Positions 1-9,735 of a stretch of 64,000 bases of DNA are shown here, in pieces. The stretch is from the NCBI GenBank assembly GCA_022842595.1, contig JALHPF010000016.1, positions 1-64,000 of the forward strand, given 5' to 3'. Every line of letters begins with the position of its first letter. Position 1 is the first letter of the stretch. A model generated the notes under the pieces. It searched no databases. It saw only the letters and a list, made by a program, of their open reading frames with translations, and was not told the origin of the DNA. Origin of the DNA: Rubrivivax sp. GTDB lineage: Bacteria > Pseudomonadota > Gammaproteobacteria > Burkholderiales > Burkholderiaceae_C. Both the position numbers and the translations under genes were made by a program.

Positions 1-96
1 GGCGGCCAGCGCAGCGGTGGCCCCGGCAAGGGCGGCCCGCGAGGCGGCGGCCGCGGTGGCAAACCCGGCGGTGGCGGGCCTGGCGGCAACAAGTGA
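1..96 (+). CDS. 3' end of an unidentified gene with a Gly/Arg-rich tail (partial)
   Basis: The first 31 codons form an open frame that ends in TGA at 94-96 and encodes almost only Gly, Arg, Pro, Lys and Ser. This is a low-complexity, basic, probably disordered C-terminal tail; the body of the protein lies upstream of the window. In many Burkholderiales the gene before ndk is a 23S rRNA pseudouridine synthase of the RluB type with a basic Gly-rich C-terminal extension. That would fit, but it is inference from gene order only and no catalytic domain is visible here. Confidence 0.45.
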   Translation, partial: GGQRSGGPGKGGPRGGGRGGKPGGGGPGGNK

Positions 97-113
97 ATGT
101 CATGCCCGCAGGC

Positions 114-119
114 TAGAAT
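114..119 (+). promoter_or_regulatory. Possible -10 element of ndk
   Basis: TAGAAT lies 50 bases before the ndk start in the only gap between the previous stop and ndk. No convincing -35 hexamer is seen at 16-18 bases upstream, so this is a weak call. Confidence 0.25.
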
Positions 120-169
120 GTGAGGCTTTGCCAAGTCTTTGACTGGCTTCGATCCAAGGAGAAAACAGC

Positions 170-595
170 ATGGCCATCGAACGTACCCTGTCCATCATCA
201 AGCCCGACGCCGTGGCCAAGAACGTCATCGGCCAGATCTACGCGCGTTTCGAAGGCGCCGGCCTGAAGGTCGTCGCTGCCCGCATGGCGCACCTGTCGCG
301 TGGCGAGGCCGAGGCCTTCTATGCCGTCCACAAGGCACGCCCCTTCTTCAACGACCTGGTCAGCTTCATGATCAGCGGCCCGGTGATGATCCAGGCCCTG
401 GAAGGCGAGAACGCCATCGCCAAGAACCGCGAGCTGATGGGCGCCACCGACCCGAAGAAGGCCGAGAAGGGCACCATCCGCGCCGACTTCGCCGACAGCA
501 TCGACGCCAACGCCGTGCATGGCAGCGACGCCCCCGAGACGGCAGCCGTGGAAGTGGCGTTCTTCTTCCCCGGCATGAACGTCTACTCGCGCTGA
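170..595 (+). CDS. ndk: Nucleoside diphosphate kinase
   Basis: This enzyme transfers the gamma-phosphate of ATP to nucleoside diphosphates by a phospho-histidine ping-pong mechanism, balancing the cytoplasmic NTP and dNTP pools. The 141-residue protein has the usual bacterial length. The N-terminal [12 protein letters not shown] strand is typical, and the active-site histidine is H117 in NAVHGSD. The ATG at 170 is preceded by AAGGAGA at 156-162, a good Shine-Dalgarno. It is followed after 34 bases by rlmN, as in most betaproteobacteria, so the two are probably cotranscribed. Nothing is missing or unusual. Confidence 0.97.
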   Translation: MAIERTLSIIKPDAVAKNVIGQIYARFEGAGLKVVAARMAHLSRGEAEAFYAVHKARPFFNDLVSFMISGPVMIQALEGENAIAKNRELMGATDPKKAEKGTIRADFADSIDANAVHGSDAPETAAVEVAFFFPGMNVYSR

Positions 596-629
596 TCCCC
601 TGACCCGTCAGGACAGGGCTGACCAGGCC

Positions 630-1787
630 ATGGCCGTCAATCTGCTCGACTTCGACCTCGATGGCTTGACGGCGTTCTGTGCCACGCTGGGCGAGAAGCC
701 CTTCCGCGCGGTGCAGCTGTTTCGCTGGGTGCACCAGCGTGGTGTGGCCGATTTCGACGCGATGTCGGACCTGGCCAAATCGCTGCGCGGCAAGCTCGCG
801 GGCGCGGCCGTCGTGCGCAGCCTGCCCCTGCTCAGCGAGCATGTCTCGGCCGACGGCACGATCAAGTGGCTGTTCGACGTGGGGCAGGGCAATGCGGTCG
901 AGACGGTCTACATCCCCGAAGCCGATCGCGGCACCTTGTGCGTTTCGTCGCAGGCCGGTTGCGCCGTGGGCTGCCGCTTCTGCTCCACCGGCCACCAGGG
1001 GTTCAGCCGCAACCTGAGCACGGGCGAGATCATCGCCCAGCTCTGGCACGCCGAACACCGGCTGCGCGGCACGGGCGGCCGGCCGGCGGGTGAACGGGTG
1101 ATCGACAACGTCGTGATGATGGGCATGGGCGAGCCCCTGCAGAACTACGGTGCACTCGTCCCGGCGCTGCGTACGATGCTCGATGACCATGGCTACGGCC
1201 TGTCGCGCCGGCGCGTGACGGTGTCGACATCGGGCGTCGTGCCGATGATCGATCGGCTGCGCGACGACTGCCCGGTAGCCCTGGCGGTTTCGCTGCACGC
1301 CCCCGACGACACGTTGCGCGACAACCTGGTGCCGTTGAACCGCAAGTACCCGATCGCCGAGCTTCTGGACGCTTGCCAGCGCTACCTGGACCGGGCGCCG
1401 CGCGACTTCATCACCTTCGAGTACTGCATGCTCGACGGCGTGAACGACACCCCCGAACATGCCCAGGCGCTGGTGCAGCTGCTGAAAGCGCGCATCCACT
1501 GCAAGCTGAACCTGATTCCTTTCAATCCTTTTCCGGCCTCGGGCCTGAAGCGTTCGCCGCGCGAACGCGTGCTGGCTTTCGCACGCGTGTTGCAGGACGC
1601 CGGGCTCGTGACCACCGTGCGCAAGACCCGGGGTGACGACATCGACGCAGCCTGCGGCCAGCTGGCCGGGGAAGTGCAGGACCGCACGCAGGTGCAGGAG
1701 CGCATGGCGCGGCTGCGCCTGCTGCCGGCCGTGGGTGGCCGGGAAGTCATCGCCATCGTGCCAGTGGCCACGGGAGCGCCGTCTTGA
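630..1787 (+). CDS. rlmN: Dual-specificity 23S rRNA/tRNA m2A methyltransferase RlmN
   Basis: RlmN is a radical SAM enzyme that methylates C2 of A2503 in 23S rRNA and A37 of some tRNAs, affecting translational fidelity. The 385-residue protein shows the radical SAM cluster motif CAVGCRFC with C111, C115 and C118. The conserved C-terminal mechanistic cysteine is C342 (in DIDAACGQ), which distinguishes the RlmN/Cfr family. GMGEPLQNY is the typical GGEP-like SAM-binding segment. The TGA overlaps the ATG of pilF by one base, so the two are translationally coupled. Length and motifs make this secure. Confidence 0.97.
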   Translation: MAVNLLDFDLDGLTAFCATLGEKPFRAVQLFRWVHQRGVADFDAMSDLAKSLRGKLAGAAVVRSLPLLSEHVSADGTIKWLFDVGQGNAVETVYIPEADRGTLCVSSQAGCAVGCRFCSTGHQGFSRNLSTGEIIAQLWHAEHRLRGTGGRPAGERVIDNVVMMGMGEPLQNYGALVPALRTMLDDHGYGLSRRRVTVSTSGVVPMIDRLRDDCPVALAVSLHAPDDTLRDNLVPLNRKYPIAELLDACQRYLDRAPRDFITFEYCMLDGVNDTPEHAQALVQLLKARIHCKLNLIPFNPFPASGLKRSPRERVLAFARVLQDAGLVTTVRKTRGDDIDAACGQLAGEVQDRTQVQERMARLRLLPAVGGREVIAIVPVATGAPS

Positions 1788-2593
1788 TGTCGTTGCGGCA
1801 CGTGGCCGTTGCGGCCCTGTGCGGCCTGGTGGCCCTGCTGGCGGCCTGTGTCAGCGTGCCGCTGCCCGACCCCAACAACCCGGGCCGCGAACTGCGCCAG
1901 GCGTCCGACAACGCCGACCCCGAGCGCCGCGCCAAGCTGCGGCTGGAACTGGCCGGGCTGTACTTCGCACGCGGACAGACCGAAACCGCGCTCGACGAAG
2001 TGCGCCAGGCGCTCGAGGCGCGGCCCGACCTGCCCGATGCGCACAGCCTGCGTGGCCTCATCTACGCCAGCCTTGGCGACACCGCACGCTCCGAACAGAG
2101 CTTCAAGCGCGCCCTCGAGCTGAACCCGCGCAATGCCGACGCGATGCACAACTTCGGCTGGGTGCTTTGCCAGCAACAGCGCTTCGACGAGGCCGATGCG
2201 CTCTTCGGTCGCGCGCTGGCCCAGCCGCAGTACCGCGACCAGATGCGCACCCTGCTGGCCCGTGGTGTTTGCCAGGCGCGCGCCGGCCGCTGGTCCGACG
2301 CCGAGCGCACGCTGTCGCGCTCCTACGAACTCGACCCCGCGAATCCCGTGACCGCCTACAACCTCAGCGAGGTTCTGCTGCACCGTGGCGAACTGGAACG
2401 CGCCCGCTTCTACGTTGCACGCATCAATGGCCAGGCCGAACTCTCGAGCGCCCAGACCCTGTGGCTGGCCGCGCGCATAGAGCGCCGACTGGGCAATCTG
2501 GCTGGCGTGCAGGACTTCGGCCGGCAACTGCGCGACCGTTTTCCGCAGTCGGCCGAGGCCTTGCGCTACGAAAGAGGAAATTTCGATGACTGA
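1787..2593 (+). CDS. pilF: Type IV pilus biogenesis/stability lipoprotein PilF (PilW), TPR protein
   Basis: This is a 268-residue outer-membrane lipoprotein made of tetratricopeptide repeats. The family is the pilotin needed for PilQ secretin multimerisation and pilus stability. The ATG at 1787 forms a TGATG overlap with the rlmN stop; a TTG one codon earlier is less likely. A signal peptide ends in the lipobox LLAAC with the lipidated Cys at residue 21. TPR helices follow from about residue 40 to 250, for example HSLRGLIYASLGD and DAMHNFGWVLCQQ. It is always between rlmN and rodZ in betaproteobacteria. It overlaps rodZ by 8 bases. Confidence 0.9.
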   Translation: MSLRHVAVAALCGLVALLAACVSVPLPDPNNPGRELRQASDNADPERRAKLRLELAGLYFARGQTETALDEVRQALEARPDLPDAHSLRGLIYASLGDTARSEQSFKRALELNPRNADAMHNFGWVLCQQQRFDEADALFGRALAQPQYRDQMRTLLARGVCQARAGRWSDAERTLSRSYELDPANPVTAYNLSEVLLHRGELERARFYVARINGQAELSSAQTLWLAARIERRLGNLAGVQDFGRQLRDRFPQSAEALRYERGNFDD

Positions 2594-3503
2594 GCCCGCC
2601 CGGGGCCCTGAAACCGCGGGCAGTCTGCTGCGCGCCGCCCGCGAAAAGCAGGGCCTTCACATCGCTGCGCTGGCGGCAGCCATCAAGGTGACACCGCGCA
2701 AGCTTGACGCACTGGAGAACAACCGCTGGGACGAACTGCCCGACGCCACCTTCACCCGCGCGCTCGCCCAGACGGTGTGCCGCACGCTGAAGGTCGACGC
2801 CCGGCCGGTGCTGGACCTGCTGCCTGCCCCGGGGGCCAGCACGCTGGAAAACGTGGCCGGTACGCTGAATACGCCGTTCAGCGAACGTGGCCACTCGTCG
2901 CCAGGGCTGATGGGTGCTGCCGTCCGGCCGATGGTCTGGGCCGGCGCCCTGCTGCTGGTGGCTGCCCTGGTGGTGTACTTCGTGCCGTCGGCTTTTTGGA
3001 CTCAACTGGCCGGCGGGAACGGGTCCAACGCCGCAACGGCACCCGCCTTCCCGGCTTCGGATGCTCTCAGCAGCCCTGTGGCACTGGAATCTGCTCCGGC
3101 CCTGCCTGCCGTGCCGCAGGAAGCGGCCTTTGCACCGGCATCGGCCGCGGTGCAGTCACTGCCCGCGTCAGCTGCAGCTTCCGGACCGGGTGCGGGAGCC
3201 GTTGCCAGCCCGGCCGTGACGGCAGCCGCCTCTGCCGAACCGGCAACGACTGCGCCCGCGCCCGTCGCCGACACCGTGGTGCTGCAGGCCGTCCAGGCCA
3301 GCTGGGTCGAGGCCCGCGATGCCCAGGGTCGGTCGCTGGTGTCGCGGCTGCTGGCCCCGGGCGAACAGCTCCAGATCAACGGCGAGCTCCCGATCCGCCT
3401 GGTCATCGGCAACGCTGTCGGTGTCGAGCTGACGTTCCGCCAGCAGCGCATCGACCTGCCCGCTCTGACGCGTGACAATGTGGCTCGTCTTCAGCTGCCC
3501 TGA
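2586..3503 (+). CDS. rodZ: RodZ-like cytoskeletal helix-turn-helix membrane protein
   Basis: RodZ links the MreB cytoskeleton to the cell-wall elongation machinery. The 305-residue protein has an N-terminal Xre-type helix-turn-helix (about residues 10-75, [17 protein letters not shown]) that in the family binds MreB. A single membrane segment lies at about 117-135. A long Ala/Pro/Ser-rich periplasmic linker follows (about 140-225), then a C-terminal DUF4115 beta domain (about 228-305, [17 protein letters not shown]). GAGGAA before the ATG at 2586 supports the start inside the pilF end. The linker is low complexity, so its length is expected to vary. Confidence 0.9.
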   Translation: MTEPARGPETAGSLLRAAREKQGLHIAALAAAIKVTPRKLDALENNRWDELPDATFTRALAQTVCRTLKVDARPVLDLLPAPGASTLENVAGTLNTPFSERGHSSPGLMGAAVRPMVWAGALLLVAALVVYFVPSAFWTQLAGGNGSNAATAPAFPASDALSSPVALESAPALPAVPQEAAFAPASAAVQSLPASAAASGPGAGAVASPAVTAAASAEPATTAPAPVADTVVLQAVQASWVEARDAQGRSLVSRLLAPGEQLQINGELPIRLVIGNAVGVELTFRQQRIDLPALTRDNVARLQLP

Positions 3504-3555
3504 GGCGCGCCGACACGCACCCAATCCGCCAAGGACCCGCCAAGGACCCCGCACG

Positions 3556-4833
3556 ATGAACGCTCCCGAGCCGCTCGACATCATCGAAGCCGCCGCGCCG
3601 GCGCCGCGCCGCTCGCGTCAGGCGCGTGTGGTCTGGGGCAGCCGTGTCGTCACCGTGGGTGGCGACGCCCCGGTGCGTGTGCAGTCGATGACCAACACCG
3701 ACACGGTCGACGCCATCGGCACGGCCATCCAGGTGAAGGAACTGGCGGTGGCGGGCAGCGAGCTGGTTCGCATCACCGTCAATACCCCCGAAGCGGCCGA
3801 GGCCGTGCCCTATCTGCGCGACCAGCTCGACCGCATGGGCGTGGACGTACCGCTGGTCGGCGATTTCCACTACAACGGCCACCGCCTGCTGACCGACTAC
3901 CCGGCGATGGCGCAGGCCCTCAGCAAGTACCGCATCAACCCCGGCAATGTCGGCAAGGGCGACAAGCGCGACCGCCAGTTCGCGATGATGGTCGAGGCCG
4001 CCGCCAAGTACGACAAGGTGGTGCGCATCGGCGTGAACTGGGGCAGCCTGGACCAGGAACTGCTGGTCGAATTGATGGACCAGAACGCCCGTCGCGCGCA
4101 GCCGGTCGACGCCAAGCAGGTGATGTATCAGGCGCTGATCCAGTCGGCGCTGACATCGGCCGAAGTGGCCCGGGAACTCGGCCTGAACCCCGACAACATC
4201 ATCATCAGCTGCAAGGTCAGCGGCGTGCAGGACCTCGTCAGCGTCTACCGCGCCCTGGCGCGGCGCTGCGACTACGCCCTGCACCTTGGCCTGACCGAAG
4301 CCGGCATGGGCACCAAGGGCACCGTGGCCAGCGCCACGGCGCTGGCGATCCTGCTGCAGGAAGGCATCGGCGACACCATCCGCGTGAGCCTGACGCCCCA
4401 GCCCGGCGAGGCCCGCACGCAGGAAGTGGTGGTGGCCATGGAAATCCTGCAGAGCCTGGGCCTGCGTGCCTTCAACCCCAGCGTCACGGCCTGCCCGGGG
4501 TGCGGCCGCACCACCAGCACCACCTTCCAGGAACTGGCCAAGCAGATCGACGACTTCCTGCGGGCGCAGATGCCGGTGTGGAAGGCCAAGTACCCCGGCG
4601 TCGAGAACCTGAAGGTGGCCGTGATGGGCTGCATCGTCAACGGCCCCGGTGAAAGCAAGCATGCCGACATCGGCATCAGCCTGCCTGGCACCGGTGAGGC
4701 CCCCGCGGCGCCGGTGTTCATCGATGGCGAGAAGGCGCTGACGCTGCGTGGCGAGGGCATCGCCACCGAATTCCACAAGCTGGTCGAGAGCTACATCGAA
4801 CGCCGTTTCGGTTCGGTCACCGCCGCGCATTGA
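3556..4833 (+). CDS. ispG: 4-hydroxy-3-methylbut-2-enyl diphosphate synthase IspG (GcpE)
   Basis: IspG is an iron-sulfur enzyme that converts MEcPP to HMBPP, the penultimate step of the MEP isoprenoid pathway. From the ATG at 3556 the protein has 425 residues. The open frame runs upstream into rodZ, but a start there would add a non-homologous segment. The cluster ligands are C313 and C316 (CPGCGR) and C359 ([10 protein letters not shown]). A roughly 60-residue extra segment before the cluster region is common in betaproteobacterial IspG. With dxr and uppS also in this window, three isoprenoid steps are encoded here. Confidence 0.95.
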   Translation: MNAPEPLDIIEAAAPAPRRSRQARVVWGSRVVTVGGDAPVRVQSMTNTDTVDAIGTAIQVKELAVAGSELVRITVNTPEAAEAVPYLRDQLDRMGVDVPLVGDFHYNGHRLLTDYPAMAQALSKYRINPGNVGKGDKRDRQFAMMVEAAAKYDKVVRIGVNWGSLDQELLVELMDQNARRAQPVDAKQVMYQALIQSALTSAEVARELGLNPDNIIISCKVSGVQDLVSVYRALARRCDYALHLGLTEAGMGTKGTVASATALAILLQEGIGDTIRVSLTPQPGEARTQEVVVAMEILQSLGLRAFNPSVTACPGCGRTTSTTFQELAKQIDDFLRAQMPVWKAKYPGVENLKVAVMGCIVNGPGESKHADIGISLPGTGEAPAAPVFIDGEKALTLRGEGIATEFHKLVESYIERRFGSVTAAH

Positions 4834-4901
4834 CGCGGCACCTGACCTCCGCTCTGCCGCACCCTCAACCTTTCCACGGCGCTGCTCGCGCCGCTCTTGC
4901 C

Positions 4902-6197
4902 ATGGCTGAACGACTGACCGCCGTCAAAGGCATGAACGACATCCTGCCCGCCGAATCGGCACGCTGGGAGTGGTTCGAAGACACGGTGCGCCGTCTGCTG
5001 GCGCGCTACGGCTACCGCGCGCTGCGCACGCCCATCGTCGAGCCCACGGCGCTGTTCGTGCGCGGGCTGGGCGAGGTGACCGACATCGTCGAAAAGGAGA
5101 TGTATTCCTTCGAGGACAGCATGAACGGCGACCGGCTGACCTTGCGCCCTGAGGCCACCGCCGGCATGGTGCGAGCCATCAACGAGCACAACGCGCTCTA
5201 CAACGGGCCGCTGCGGGTCTGGCAGATGGGCCCGATGTTCCGCCACGAAAGGCCGCAGAAGGGGCGCTACCGGCAGTTCCACCAGCTCGACGTCGAAGCA
5301 CTGGGTCACCCGGGGCCGGACGTTGACGCCGAACTCATCCTGATGCTGCGCGCGCTGTGGCGCGAACTCGGGCTGCAGGAGGGCAGGGACGTCACCCTCG
5401 AAATCAACAGCCTTGGCGAGGCGCCCGAACGCCAGGCTCACCGCGCCGCGTTGATCGCCTACCTGGAAAGCCATGCCGACCAGCTGGACGAAGAAGCCCG
5501 GCGCCGCTTGCACAGCAACCCGCTGCGCATCCTGGACACGAAGAACCCGGCGATGCAGGCGCTGGTGAACGCCGCGCCAAGGCTGATGGACTTCCTGGGC
5601 GAAGCCTCGCTGCAGCACTTCGACGCGGTGCGTGCCGTGCTCGACGCCGCGGGCCTGGCTTACACCGTCAACCCGCGCCTGGTGCGTGGCATGGACTATT
5701 ACAACCTGACCGTGTTCGAGTGGGTGACACCCCTGCTGGGTTCGCAGGCCACGGTCTGCGGTGGTGGCCGCTATGACCGACTGATCGAACAGCTGGGCGG
5801 CAAACCCGCGCCCGGCGTGGGCTTCGGCCTGGGCATCGAACGGCTGCTGCTGCTGCTGGAAGCCGTCGGCTTGGCCGTCCCCGACCCTGCACCGGACGCC
5901 TATGCCGTCGTGCCCGACCCGGCCTCGCTGCCGCTTGTGATGCCGCTGCTGGAAACCTTGCGCGCCCAGGGTCTGGCGGTGGTGATGCACGCCGGCGGCA
6001 AGGACGGCCCGGGCAGCATGAAGTCGCAGTTCAAGAAGGCCGACGCCAGCGGTGCTCGCTTCGCCCTGGTCTTCGGTGCAGACGAGCTGGCGGCCGGCCA
6101 AGTGGCGGTGAAGCCACTGCGCGACGCGGCCGCGGCGCAGACCCTGCAGCCGCTGGACCAGCCCGACACCTGGGCGGCCTTGCTGCGCAGGCCATAA
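4902..6197 (+). CDS. hisS: Histidyl-tRNA synthetase
   Basis: This class II aminoacyl-tRNA synthetase charges tRNA-His. The ATG at 4902 gives a 431-residue protein starting [16 protein letters not shown], the family N-terminus; the open frame upstream of it overlaps the ispG stop and is not conserved-looking. Motif 2 ([15 protein letters not shown]) and the histidine A motif (LVRGMDYYN) are present. The motif 3 segment GGGRYDRL and a C-terminal anticodon-binding domain (about 330-430) are also intact. This full domain set separates it from the paralogous hisZ at 13305. It lies 68 bases after ispG and 35 before yfgM, probably in one operon. Confidence 0.97.
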   Translation: MAERLTAVKGMNDILPAESARWEWFEDTVRRLLARYGYRALRTPIVEPTALFVRGLGEVTDIVEKEMYSFEDSMNGDRLTLRPEATAGMVRAINEHNALYNGPLRVWQMGPMFRHERPQKGRYRQFHQLDVEALGHPGPDVDAELILMLRALWRELGLQEGRDVTLEINSLGEAPERQAHRAALIAYLESHADQLDEEARRRLHSNPLRILDTKNPAMQALVNAAPRLMDFLGEASLQHFDAVRAVLDAAGLAYTVNPRLVRGMDYYNLTVFEWVTPLLGSQATVCGGGRYDRLIEQLGGKPAPGVGFGLGIERLLLLLEAVGLAVPDPAPDAYAVVPDPASLPLVMPLLETLRAQGLAVVMHAGGKDGPGSMKSQFKKADASGARFALVFGADELAAGQVAVKPLRDAAAAQTLQPLDQPDTWAALLRRP

Positions 6198-6232
6198 TCC
6201 GGCTCTTTTGCCGACCACGCCGACACGCATCC

Positions 6233-6937
6233 ATGGCCACCCAACTCGACCTGCAGGAGCAGGAACAGCTCGACTCCCTCAAGGCGTTCTGGAAGCAGTA
6301 CGGCAACCTGATCACCTGGACCGTGATTGCTGCACTCGCGGTCTTCGCTGGCTGGAACGGCTGGAAGTACTGGCAGCGTGAGCAGGGCTTCAAGGCCGGC
6401 GCGCTGTACGAAGAGCTCGACCGTGCCGTGGCCGCGGGCAACGCCGAACGCGTGCAGCGGGCGCTGAGCGACCTGCAGGCGAAGTTCCCGAAGACGGTGT
6501 TTGCCGAACAAGGTGCGCTGCTGGCCGCCAAGATGCAATTCGACAAGGGCCAGCTGGATGCCGCGCGCGCCGCGCTCACCTGGCTGGCCGACAACGGTAC
6601 ACAGGACGAGGCTCGCACCATCGCCCGGCTGCGGCTGGCGGCGCTGCAGTCGGCCGCCAAGCAGTACGACGAAGCCCTGAAGACGCTGGAAGCAGCCAAG
6701 GCTGCCGGCTTCGAAGCCTTGGTGGCCGACCGCCGCGGTGACGTGCTGCTGGCCCAGGGCAAGACCGCCGAGGCCCGCGCCGCCTACCAGGCGGCCTGGG
6801 CGGGCATGGAAGCCACCCTGGACTACCGCCGCGTCGTCGACGCCAAGCTCACCGCGCTGGGTGCAGCACCCGCGCCGGCGGCGGTTCCGGTGGCGGCGAG
6901 CGCTGCCGTGGCTGCGTCAGCCGGGGCGTCGAAGTGA
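6233..6937 (+). CDS. yfgM: YfgM-like tetratricopeptide membrane protein
   Basis: The 234-residue protein has a short cytoplasmic N-terminus, one membrane segment (about residues 25-46, rich in aromatic residues) and a periplasmic TPR-like domain. YfgM in E. coli associates with the SecYEG translocon and PpiD and is encoded next to bamB. The same order (hisS-yfgM-bamB-der) is kept here. The C-terminal 25 residues are Ala-rich and low complexity. Its TGA overlaps the bamB ATG by one base, so translation is coupled. Function is inferred from family and order. Confidence 0.88.
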   Translation: MATQLDLQEQEQLDSLKAFWKQYGNLITWTVIAALAVFAGWNGWKYWQREQGFKAGALYEELDRAVAAGNAERVQRALSDLQAKFPKTVFAEQGALLAAKMQFDKGQLDAARAALTWLADNGTQDEARTIARLRLAALQSAAKQYDEALKTLEAAKAAGFEALVADRRGDVLLAQGKTAEARAAYQAAWAGMEATLDYRRVVDAKLTALGAAPAPAAVPVAASAAVAASAGASK

Positions 6938-8046
6938 TGCTGCGCCCGGCCGCCGCCGCCATGGCCCTGGCTGTGCTCCTCGCCGCCTGCGGCAGCGACA
7001 AGCCCAAGCCCACGCCGCTGGAAAGCCTGCAACCCAAGATTGCCGGCCGCCAGGTATGGACGGCCAACGTCGGCACCATCGGTTTTGCGATGGTACCCAC
7101 GGCGCGCGCAGGTACCTACTACGTGGCGGGTGACGACGGCACGGTGCTCGCGCTGGACGAAGCGACCGGCGCCGAGCGCTGGCGCACCCGCCTCAATGAC
7201 CGGCTGTCGGCCGGTGTCGGCAGCGATGGCCGCTATGCCGCGGTCGTGACGCGCGGCAACGAGGTCGTGGTGCTCGACGGCGGCCGCGAGGTCTGGCGCA
7301 AGCGTGTGCCTTCGGCCGTGGTGACACCGCCGCTGGTGGCCGGCGAGCGTGTCTTCGTCAAGGGTGTCGACCGCGCCGTGCAGGCCTTCGACGTGCTCGA
7401 TGGCCGTCGTCTGTGGACGATGCAACGCCCCGGTGACCCGCTGACGCTGTCGCAGGCCAGCGTGCTGGCCGCCTTCGGCAACACCTTGCTGGTGGCTCAA
7501 GGCGCCAAGCTGGCCGGGGTCGACCCGCTGCGCGGCACGGTGCAATGGGAAGTGCCAATGGCCTCGCCGCGCGGCACCAACGAAGTCGAACGTCTGGCCG
7601 ACCTGGTCGGCCCGCTGGCACGCGTGGGCGACCGCGTCTGCGCCCGTGCTTTCCAGTCGGCCGTCGCCTGCGCCGACGCCGCAAAGGGCACCGTGCTCTG
7701 GTCGCGCAACATCGGCGGGCAGAACGCGGTGGCCAGCGACGCCGACTATGTCTTCGGTGCCGACGCCAGCGACCGCATCACGGCCTGGCGCTCAGGCAAC
7801 GGCGACGTCGCCTGGACCACCGAGAAGTACCTGTACCGCGGCCTCAGCGGCGCACTGGCCCTCGGCCCGACCGTGGTCTTCGGCGACACCGAGGGCTTCG
7901 TGCACTTCCTGTCGACGACAACGGGTGAAGCGCAACTGCGGCTGCCCACCGATGGCTCGGCCGTGGTGGGCACCCCGGTCGTCAGCGGCAACACCTTGCT
8001 CGTGACCACGCGCAAGGGCGGTCTCTACGCCTTCAGGCCGCAGTGA
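6937..8046 (+). CDS. bamB: Outer membrane assembly lipoprotein BamB
   Basis: BamB is the beta-propeller lipoprotein of the BAM complex and helps insert beta-barrel proteins together with BamA (bamA is at 29512). The ATG at 6937 gives 369 residues with a signal peptide and lipobox LLAAC (Cys18). PQQ-like repeat blades follow, for example [24 protein letters not shown] and [13 protein letters not shown] ends. The TGATG overlap with yfgM and the GTGA overlap with der place it firmly in an operon. Confidence 0.94.
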   Translation: MLRPAAAAMALAVLLAACGSDKPKPTPLESLQPKIAGRQVWTANVGTIGFAMVPTARAGTYYVAGDDGTVLALDEATGAERWRTRLNDRLSAGVGSDGRYAAVVTRGNEVVVLDGGREVWRKRVPSAVVTPPLVAGERVFVKGVDRAVQAFDVLDGRRLWTMQRPGDPLTLSQASVLAAFGNTLLVAQGAKLAGVDPLRGTVQWEVPMASPRGTNEVERLADLVGPLARVGDRVCARAFQSAVACADAAKGTVLWSRNIGGQNAVASDADYVFGADASDRITAWRSGNGDVAWTTEKYLYRGLSGALALGPTVVFGDTEGFVHFLSTTTGEAQLRLPTDGSAVVGTPVVSGNTLLVTTRKGGLYAFRPQ

Positions 8047-9380
8047 AACCCGTCATCGCCTTGGTCGGCAGGGCCAACGTCGGCAAGTCGACGCTGTTCA
8101 ACCGCATCACGAAGAGCCGCGATGCGATCGTGGCCGACTTCGCCGGCCTCACGCGTGACCGTCATTACGGCGACGCGCGCCTGGGTGCGCGCGAATTCAT
8201 CGTCGTCGACACCGGCGGGTTCGAGCCCGACAAGCCTACCGGCGTCGTGGCCGAAATGGCCAAGCAGACGCGCCAGGCGGTGGCCGAGGCGGATGCCGTG
8301 ATCTTCGTCGTCGACGTTCGTGGTGGGCTCTCTGCCCAGGACCACGACATCGCGCGCTACCTGCGAACGACGCACAAGAAGGTGCTGCTGGCGGCGAACA
8401 AGGCCGAAGGCATGGTCGAGTCGCCGCTGCTGGGTGAGTTTCACGAACTCGGCATCGGCGCGCCGCACCCGGTCTCTGCAGCCCACGGGCAGGGCATTCG
8501 CAGCCTGCTCGAGGCAGCACTGGAAGACTACCCCGAGCCTGAGGCCGACGATGCCGAACTCGCGCCCGATGCGCCGATTCGTCTGGCGGTGGCCGGCCGG
8601 CCGAACGTCGGCAAGAGCACGCTGATCAACGCCTGGCTGGGCGAAGAGCGGCTGGTGGCCTTCGACCAGCCCGGCACCACGCGCGACGCCATCCACGTGC
8701 CCTTCGAGCGCGATGGCCGCAAGTTCGAACTGATCGACACCGCCGGCTTGCGCCGTCGCGGCAAGGTCTTCGAGGCCATCGAGAAGTTCTCGGTCGTGAA
8801 GACGCTGCAGGCCATCGCCGATGCCAACGTGGTGCTGCTGCTCATCGATGCAACCCAGGGCGTGAGCGAGCAGGACGCGCACATCGCCGGCTACGTGCTC
8901 GAATCGGGCCGAGCCGTCGTCATCGCCGTGAACAAGTGGGACGCCACCGACGACTACCAGCGCCAGACCCTGCAGCGCTCGATCGAGAGCCGGCTGGCCT
9001 TCCTGCGCTATGCGCCGGTGCTCCACATCTCGGCGATCAAGCGCACAGGCTTGACGGCGGTGTGGAAGGCCCTGTTGCAGGCTCATGCCTCGGCCACCAT
9101 CAAGATGCCAACGCCAGTTCTCACGCGGCTGCTGCTCGACGCCGTCGAACACCAGGCGCCGCGGCGCGAAGGCCGGTTCCGGCCGAAGATGCGCTATGCC
9201 CACCAGGGCGGCATGAACCCGCCGGTGGTGGTGGTGCACGGCAATTCGCTCGAGCACGTCACCGACACCTACAAACGTTACCTCGAAGGCCGCTTTCGCG
9301 ACCACTTCAAGCTGGTTGGCACTCCGATGCGCATCGAGATGAAGTCGGCCGCCAATCCCTTCGACGACAAGGCGCGTTGA
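8043..9380 (+). CDS. der: Ribosome biogenesis GTPase Der (EngA)
   Basis: Der is a double GTPase needed for late assembly of the 50S subunit. The start is GTG at 8043, overlapping the bamB stop as GTGA. The 445-residue protein has two tandem G domains. Domain 1 has [14 protein letters not shown] and NKAE; domain 2 has [14 protein letters not shown] and NKWD. A C-terminal KH-like domain spans about residues 350-445. All nucleotide-binding motifs are intact. It ends 81 bases before hfq. Confidence 0.97.
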   Translation: MKPVIALVGRANVGKSTLFNRITKSRDAIVADFAGLTRDRHYGDARLGAREFIVVDTGGFEPDKPTGVVAEMAKQTRQAVAEADAVIFVVDVRGGLSAQDHDIARYLRTTHKKVLLAANKAEGMVESPLLGEFHELGIGAPHPVSAAHGQGIRSLLEAALEDYPEPEADDAELAPDAPIRLAVAGRPNVGKSTLINAWLGEERLVAFDQPGTTRDAIHVPFERDGRKFELIDTAGLRRRGKVFEAIEKFSVVKTLQAIADANVVLLLIDATQGVSEQDAHIAGYVLESGRAVVIAVNKWDATDDYQRQTLQRSIESRLAFLRYAPVLHISAIKRTGLTAVWKALLQAHASATIKMPTPVLTRLLLDAVEHQAPRREGRFRPKMRYAHQGGMNPPVVVVHGNSLEHVTDTYKRYLEGRFRDHFKLVGTPMRIEMKSAANPFDDKAR

Positions 9381-9461
9381 CACAAAGGCCCCCCTGCCTG
9401 ACGGACAGGTCGCCTGTGATAAGGTGCCCTATTCGGGTAACTACCCAACACGGAGAATATC

Positions 9462-9704
9462 GTGAGTAACAAAGGCCAACTCTTGCAGGATCCATTTCTC
9501 AACCTGCTGCGCAAGGAACATGTGCCGGTGTCCATTTACCTGGTCAACGGCATCAAGCTCCAGGGGCACATCGAATCTTTCGACCAGTATGTCGTGCTGC
9601 TGCGCAATACCGTGACTCAGATGGTCTACAAGCACGCGATCTCTACCGTGGTGCCCAGCCGGGCAGTGAATTTCCACGCCAACGAGACCCCCGATCCGGC
9701 CTGA
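9462..9704 (+). CDS. hfq: RNA chaperone Hfq
   Basis: Hfq forms a hexameric Sm-like ring that pairs small RNAs with mRNAs. The 80-residue protein is the short form typical of betaproteobacteria. It has the Sm1 region ([12 protein letters not shown]) and the Sm2 motif YKHAIST. The start is GTG at 9462 with GGAGA at 9452-9456; it begins [12 protein letters not shown] as in homologues. The 81-base leader contains two small dyads (ACAGG-TCG-CCTGT at 9405-9417 and GGGTA-AC-TACCC at 9435-9446), which might bear on its own control; this is not shown. Confidence 0.97.
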   Translation: MSNKGQLLQDPFLNLLRKEHVPVSIYLVNGIKLQGHIESFDQYVVLLRNTVTQMVYKHAISTVVPSRAVNFHANETPDPA

Positions 9705-9735
9705 TGGCAGTTGCTATCCTGCATCTCGACCTACC

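Noticed and set aside
3140..3275. Repetitive GCC/GCA-rich stretch suggesting a DNA repeat
   Set aside because: It encodes the Ala/Pro-rich periplasmic linker of RodZ and has no regular period.
3472..3555. Longer ispG start inside rodZ
   Set aside because: The added residues are the rodZ tail read in another frame and do not match the IspG family; ATG 3556 is the better start.
9377..9382. TTGACA overlapping the der stop as -35 of an hfq promoter
   Set aside because: No acceptable -10 occurs 15-19 bases downstream.
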